The notes under the pieces: generated by a model
What the model was told of the DNA's origin: nothing
The model's input: the letters and a program-made list of their open reading frames with translations, nothing else
The model's database searches: none
Shown here: positions 57,991-64,000 of the stretch, in pieces
Position numbering within the stretch: the stretch's first letter is position 1
How the letters are laid out: each line of letters opens with the position of its first letter
Assembly: GCA_963277665.1 (NCBI GenBank)
Contig: OY728160.1
Span: 46,608,605 to 46,672,604, forward strand
Length of the DNA: 64,000 nucleotides
Source of the DNA: Viscum album
Taxonomy: Eukaryota > Streptophyta > Magnoliopsida > Santalales > Viscaceae
Direction: 5' to 3'
Program-made: the position numbers and the translations under genes

Positions 57991-58570
57991 CTATCAAAGA
58001 AGAGAAGGTTTGGTGTTACACCCAACATGGTTAACATCACTACCAACACATGTACTAAAAACATTCATGGTTTTAATCACACCCAACACAACTATCAAAG
58101 AAGAATAGGTTTGGTGTTACACCCAACATATATACATGAAGATAACAATGGTTAACATTACACCCAACCCATATAATAAATAATAACAATAGTTGGAATT
58201 ACATTCAACCCATGTAACTAACAAGAACACTAGTTTTAATTGCACCCAACCCATATAAGAAGTCATAGGAATATTTGGAATTAAGACCAATCTATGTAAA
58301 AACCAAGATAAATTGTCAGAATCATGTATAACCTACATAACCACAAAAATTTGGTTAGAATCACACCCAACCCATATACCAATAAGAATGATAGTTGGCA
58401 TCTTATACAACTTATTATAAAGTGTTCAACACGGTTAAAAAATTTCCAACCTATATAGCATGCCAAAGAAATGGTTATCATTATGCCAAACCTAATTAAC
58501 AATATAGAAACATCATTGGAATGAAACCCAACTAAAGCACCAAGTAATAACAAGAATTTAATTACACCCA
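57990..58570. repeat. Degenerate tandem repeat of about 55 bp
   Basis: About ten loose copies share the core TTACACCCAACCCATATA followed by AATAAGAACAATAGTTGG and AATT. Copies vary at a quarter or more of positions, so it is old. It lies in the 3' part of the CACTA element. Confidence 0.7.
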
Positions 58571-61033
58571 ACCAAAAATATACATCATTTTACTCAAGTC
58601 ACTCTTACTTGGATAAGATTTCCACTATCAATTATGTTGTATATAATTCACCATCATTGAGGAATTTCTTTAAATAAATTTTAAGATATTATCATTTCAC
58701 ATTAATACATACCCCTCTTGGTTATCATTCCAAGTTCTACCACCAATTTCAATTTAATTCATGGATGTACATGATTAATAATTATAAACCAGAGGACCTT
58801 ACACAGCCCTAACAAACCTTTCCTGAATCTCATCTATGAGGAAATCTAATTTTGTTCCATCCTGATCCATTGTTACCTTCCCTTCTACACTTGTGCATCA
58901 AACAACACATACAACATATATATAATAAGGAGAAAATTTTTGCACCACCTACGCAATATTCATAAACACCCTTTCATTTAATGTTGATGAAAAATTTGAT
59001 CCAATTCAATAAGAATACCTAAATCATAAAAAATACCTAAAATTATGGATTTATAATGAAACACAAGATAACATCAAATGAAACAAGAGATTGGGGGTCA
59101 CATGGATTTATACTTATAGTTTATAGATGATCAAAATTGAAAATATTTGATTCCATAAAGGATTAAAGTGTATGGATCAAAATGTGACAAAGAAGAGAGG
59201 GGAGGGATCACTACTAGTCGTTTTTCCTATAAGGAGGAGGAACGAGGATTAAATGGGTTGATGTTCAGTCAGAATAAGAACCTTTAAAACATCATTGTTA
59301 TAAAATACTTTGTATCGATGATTGACATTATGGTTCCAGGAAATAAGGTCTCTCTAGTCTACCACATAAGAAGACATTTGAGAAATAGAGGACATATTTA
59401 AAGATAATAGAGAATATATTAGAAGATATGTAACCATTAAGAGAGAATCAGTTGTGCTAATCAAACAAAATAAGTGCATAACATGGAAAACATTACGTGG
59501 ACCACATGATCCATTCTAGGTCACGAAAATCACATAACCCATAAAACATCTTTTGATCACATGATTTTTCTTAATACATATAATCATGTTACCATGTGAA
59601 GGTCACATGAATCACATAAAGATTAGTAGATCATGAAAAAATCCTCAAGATACAACTGAATCACATAAGATAGACTAATGGCCAAGGGTGTGCATCAAAG
59701 TTCAAATAAATTACCATTGATTAGTTCATGGATTGATTAAGTGAGATATTTAGACAAGGTGATCACAAAAATAGGTCAAGTGACATGATCACATGGTTAG
59801 GTATCTTGTATGGTTCTTGTGATGAGTTCATGCAAAGTTGTCTTGCAAAACAATCACACGAGAGAGGAGGTTTTGAGAGCTATGGAGCTTCATGTCACCG
59901 GTCAAATGACCAGCCTCTCACCCCCTATTTATAGGGAACCTCAAGGAATATGAATGGACTTATAGAAGACCAAAAGATGTTTTGAATTCCAACCAGAGAA
60001 AGAATAAGAGACTCATGAAGTCATTTCCTACCTCATAACTGAGTCCTTGTTCCTTCGAACATCACTTTTGTGGGGGGGGGGGCATTTTTTGACGCTAGCC
60101 AAATGAGCATTGTATATTTTAGGAACAAATAAATACCCAAAGCATAGGTATTAATATATACCCAAAGGAAAGAAAATTCTAGCATGTATACATATAGATT
60201 AATCACCTAGGTCACAAGGACCATGTGAACTTCAATGAGGCTCATGATCACATGACCCTAGGAACATCATGCAAAGGGGTTATACAATTCATGTGATCTG
60301 TTCCTGATCATGTGAAGCCCCATCAAATATCCCAATTAATCATGTAAAACCCCTATGAATATTCTTTTTTATCATATGTCATGTCATCTAACAATCTCCC
60401 AATATGTTCATAAAATAAAAGTTAGAAAAGAGGGAAGCTTCATGGGAAGGGAGTTGCATTGGTTTTCATGTGATGTGGTTACGTGCCTCATAAAAACTAT
60501 TAATGATCATGAAAATCACCTCAGAAAACCATCTTGATCTAGTTATATCCATTCAACATGGCTGTTTGGACATGCAACACCCTAATGAGTCTAATTCCCA
60601 ATGCTGAATTTACAACAGAAACATCAAAGAGCCTATTACCATAGATCATCTAACCAATGAAACAAACACATCATTATCTTTACCACCTGAGGTTATTGTG
60701 ATCATTCAAGGTTAGCCACTGAAGCTCCTCCAAGACCAATGGTTTTTTAAAGGTTCCATACACCACACATGTTATATATACAAACCAACCTTTCCCATAT
60801 TTGTTCAACACATCAACAATACTACTCATGGTCCGATGATGCATCGTCACCCTCTCCACCTCCATCTCCTACTGCCACCTGTAAGAACATTATATTGAAA
60901 ATTAAATATTGTTGCATATTTATAATTAAACTTAAAACCAATAAAAGTTTTCAAACTAAATGATTTTGATTTTTTTCTGATTTACATGCTCACCACCACT
61001 CGGTGCACTACCACTGGGGGAATATCTGCTCAT
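58571..61033. other. Long 3' region of the CACTA element; no gene seen
   Basis: About 2.5 kb without a recognisable frame. 59480-60330 is dense in ATCACATGAT / CATGTGATC words in both directions. A G-run lies at 60072-60081 and CCCCTATTTATAGGG, a TATA-like word within an inverted repeat, at 59923. This part could hold an older LTR-like insertion, but no termini were found. Confidence 0.35.
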
Positions 61034-62656
61034 CTACTGATATAAATTAGTCAATGCTTTCTGTATAGCGGATATCTGAGCCCCTTGGTCTTGAACTGTG
61101 GCTCGTAGAGAAGAAATCTCCCTCTGAGCATCTTCAGGTATGGGCTGACTATAACCAGGAGTAGATACGGCTGGAATCCCTGATGATCTGCTAAAGACCT
61201 CAGATGGTATGGGTCCCAAACCCATCCCACACACTCTACCAGGATGCTCCTTCCCAAGGACTTGAGCAACCGGGTCATCCTGGGAGACTGAGTAGGACTA
61301 CCCATGATTGGCATCCCATAGTTTTTTAATTTTTACCTATAAATAAAATATCAATATATATTAACACAGTAAAAACTGATAATAATTTATTATAATAAAA
61401 ATTTGATTTCATACCCCAACTTCTTTGGTAGGCTCATTAACAAAAGAGCCATCTGATTTTCTGTGAACATCCAACCACAGTTCAGTCCGAGAGGCTTCGT
61501 GCCCTAAATTCTGTGACTAAATTAAGCAAAGATAAATCAAAAATTCAATATATTAAATAGATAATATTGTATTATAAATATTTAAACTATTTAAAATATT
61601 ACCAATGACATTCAGATTCTAGAAAATCTTTTTGAGCCCACCGTGTGAGGGATGACTTGCTTCGCCCTGTTTGATGCATTCTGTCGTGAGAGATCCTGAA
61701 ATAAATAAAATGCAATTTAACAGTAATGTATCCAATGTCATATCCTCTTCATATACATGTATTAATTTAAAATGAGGATAATATAATAATATATATTTCA
61801 ATACCATCCGCTTCTCATCACGATGCCTGTCAACAAAAACTTTCCACTACTCTTTCGGTACCCCACTGGGTAGCTTGTCATACATTTGTTCCAAGGTCAA
61901 CGAAGTATCGTTGAAATCACACTACAATCTCCATTTGAAATCTTTCCATTTTTTACCAAGATTTTTCAAAGTCCACTTCCATGCTATCACATCAGCAACT
62001 GTGAAGTTGAAGAACATCTGTATACAGAAATTCATTTTGAACATATTAGTAACATGACATTCAATTAAACCATAATGTAATAAAATTACCTTTATTTGAG
62101 AATCAAAAACTTCATTTTTTCAGTTTGGAGGCATATGTCTCCAATCATCATATGAAATGGGAAGGGAAATGGGCTCCACTGCCAACTGACCTATAATCTG
62201 GCCAAGTAACCCCGCGACATCATCCGTAGGGACACTATAAGAATCAAATGGAATGACTATCTTTTCTCCATTAAAGTTCCAAACATCTTAGCTTTTTAAG
62301 TGTTTCTCCACGGTTTTATTTTTTTCATCTTCAATGAGCAAACAATTAGTATAAACAAAATGCAATAAATTTATTTAATTAAAATTTATACCTATGACTG
62401 TGACCCTCCAGTATGTCCGGGATGAACTGGAAGGGGTCTGTCGCCGCCCAACTGATGAGGCACCTGTAGGGGGAGTCGACGACTCAGCCTCTAATGGGAG
62501 GCCCTCTGATGGTGTGAGAGATGGTGCAGGGGGAGATGGTGCGGGGGTGTAGGCAGCTGGTGCCTCAGATGTCGTGGGGAGTGACCCAGATGGATCGACA
62601 TCCGTCGCAGAACTAGAAGAAATAGTATACCGCTTCCTCCTTGGCATTAATGTCAT
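61034..62656 (-). pseudogene. Transposase_24-type (Ptta/En/Spm, TNPA-like) gene of the CACTA element
   Basis: Exon 1 runs from ATG 62656 (or 62647, MPRRKRY) to 62393, coding a basic start and a Pro/Ser/Ala-rich stretch; its donor is GTATAA. Exon 2 (about 62340-62090) gives FNGEKIVIPFDSYSVPTDDV, LLGQIIG and YDDWRHMPP; donor GTAATT. Exon 3 (about 62018-61805) gives WKWTLKNLGKKWKDFK and YDKLPSGVPKE. Exon 4 (about 61680-61620) gives KQVIPHTVGSKRF. Exon 5 (about 61515-61410) gives GHEASRTELWLDVHRKSDGSF and ends at EVG. The last exon (about 61320-61034) gives VLGKEHPGRVCGMGLGPIPS and a C-terminal helix. The order fits Transposase_24 proteins, which bind element ends. Stops are seen in exons 2 and 3 and near 61300, so this copy is probably dead. 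Exon limits other than the two donors given are estimates. Confidence 0.78.
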
Positions 62657-64000
62657 TTAATCAAATAAAATTAAGTTCAGAATATATATTTCAAAAAAAT
62701 TATGCAGAAAAAAAATTAAAAATGATAATAGATGCCTAGTACTAACAAACAAAATATATATAACAATGATAATGAATGACTGCAAAAATGAAACAAGTGG
62801 TTGCTGCATGAATGAATAATTGTACATACAATCATTTTCCCCTTCAATCATGTAGGTTTCCTGCTCCATTGCTTCATCCACTTCATTCATCCTTACAAGA
62901 CTAATATTTTCAATATCATGATGGACAAATAATTCTTCTTCCTGTTGTTGATGACATTCAATTTCAGAGGTCAAATATTCCACTTCATCACCCATATCAT
63001 ACAAATCTCTTTATATTACGTGAGTAACTACACTCCACCCTTCATACACAACATCATTCACATAATATACCATTTTTTCTTGCGATGCTAAGATATATGG
63101 ATCATGCATTTCACGATCACCAACATCCATCAAGAGAGAGAAGTTCACAGAAGTAAATTGCAATGAATCTCTTTTAACACCTATGATAATATCAACCCAT
63201 TTTCATTTGAATAAAACAACAGAAAAATGTCCATGGTAGTTTAATTCAATAATATCATGCATCTTTCCATAGTATCCCACTTCAGTAAATGTAAATATAC
63301 CACTATTCTGTGTTTTCAAACCCACTTCTCGATCAACTGTATGAAATCTAAATTCATTCACATTATAAGCGTCAAACTTTCTAACTTGCTTTATAGGACC
63401 TCTATAAAGAAACTTCAAATCTTCTGACAAGTCTGCTCAAGTATCAGTATTCATGATCTGAAAATAGAAATATAATTTAATAGATTTACAAATTGTATTT
63501 GTCAAACTAATATTCTTATTTATTGCAATATTTATGAACTTACACATCGTGCAAACCATTCTACAAGCTCTTTATTCACATCTTTCATTATATCTTTCTC
63601 ATTTCGTGTTCAGCCTCTCATTCATCTCTTTGTTTGTATCCTCAACTCTTCAATAAATGGATCTGCAATTTCACTATTTAGCAGCACATATCTATGTGCC
63701 TGTAATAATTCCAATTCTGTCAGTGTCACATTTGAGGTCCTCCCAACTGATCGGCCAATAGCAGGAAATATTTTTGATTTCTGATGCATTTTATATTGAG
63801 TTGATGTGTCTTCAACACGTCCAACTTGATTAAATATTGTCTCAATATCATCTAAATACCTAGAACAAAAGGTAAGAAATTCCTCGGCCAAATAGCCTTC
63901 AGCAATAGAGCCTTCTGGTTGAGCTTTATTTCTCACGTATGATTTCAAATGCCCAAGATATCTGTGAAATAAAATAATAATATTATGCATTTATTTAAAT
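62657..64000 (-). pseudogene. TNP2-like transposase gene of the CACTA element, 3' end (DUF4218 and DUF4216)
   Basis: The right piece (63990-63622 and open beyond) gives YLGHLKSYVRNKAQPEGSIA and LTFCSRYLDDIETIFN, the DUF4218 region that follows the transposase core in TNP2 proteins. After an intron (about 63600-63440) come FRFHTVDREVGLKTQNSGIF and YYGKMHDIIELNYHG, then KWVDIIIGVKRD, DPYILASQEKMVYYVNDV, the DUF4216 region, then an acidic tail (EECHQQQEEELF-like, 62990-62830). Two stops fall in DUF4216, one replacing the Cys of FKCxW (about 63205) and one before RDLYDMGDE (about 63010). The catalytic part lies beyond 64000. TNP2 cuts and joins the element ends. Confidence 0.82.

Larger units (their letters stand above)
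57303..64000 (-). mobile_element. CACTA (En/Spm) DNA transposon, 3' part
   Basis: The left end starts CACTACAGGAAAACC, a standard CACTA terminus, preceded by TGA (57300-57302), the likely 3-bp target copy. Within 57303-57690 a short word is repeated in both directions. Two genes on the minus strand follow to the right: a Transposase_24-type gene (62656-61034) and the end of a TNP2 gene (DUF4218, DUF4216). The gene order and strand make 57303 the 3' terminus; the 5' terminus is beyond the window, so length and the second target copy are unknown. Confidence 0.88.

Noticed and set aside
1..64000. tRNA, rRNA or other structured RNA genes
   Set aside because: I looked for tRNA arm patterns and rRNA words on both strands and saw none; the tRNA-like matches are the short retrotransposon primer sites.

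Overview
This is a transposon-rich stretch of flowering-plant nuclear DNA. The evidence is one spliced gene of a plant-specific family (DUF1666), a plant mobile domain (PMD) sequence, MULE and CACTA DNA transposons, and Ty1/copia and Ty3/gypsy retrotransposons primed by initiator tRNA-Met. The species cannot be told from sequence alone. The only host gene I can support is the four-exon DUF1666 gene on the minus strand at 10630-12581. Almost all the rest is mobile-element sequence, much of it broken by stop codons.

Layout, left half. 1-2839 is the 3' end of a copia (SIRE/Maximus-like) element on the plus strand, with a late ORF, a polypurine tract and a long terminal repeat (LTR). 2845-10385 holds two old direct repeats of about 3 kb with 1.5 kb between them. 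The host gene follows. 13032-21991 is a roughly 9-kb MULE with TIRs built from pairs of palindromes. It carries a decayed PMD gene, a decayed mudrA transposase with MULE, SWIM and zinc-knuckle parts, a foldback hairpin, a 282-bp tandem duplication, and 21- and 22-bp satellite arrays. 22801-24565 is a gypsy-type LTR.

Layout, right half. This is a nest of insertions that can be read level by level. The base is a decayed copia element (about 27687-28608, continued at 50892-52827). A chromovirus-like gypsy element with 3.8-kb LTRs (28609-50891, minus strand) sits in its gag. Inside that element's internal region lies a pol-less gypsy element (33586-45355, minus strand). A 3771-bp solo LTR (41428-45198) is inserted in the 5' LTR of that one. 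Farther right, the same copia element is cut at 52828 by another gypsy element (plus strand). That element is cut in its protease region at 57303 by a CACTA transposon, whose Transposase_24-type gene and TNP2 gene end (DUF4218, DUF4216) run on the minus strand past the window edge.

The elements do not form a cooperating pathway. The coherent units are the MULE (transposase, PMD and special termini) and the CACTA element (TNP2 plus a DNA-binding accessory protein acting on subterminal repeats). Every transposon gene seen here carries stops, deletions or lost key residues, so most look inactive. The candidates most worth a second look are the PMD-carrying MULE with palindromic termini and internal satellite, the conserved ORF inside the LTRs of the pol-less gypsy element, and the nested stratigraphy, which gives relative insertion ages.
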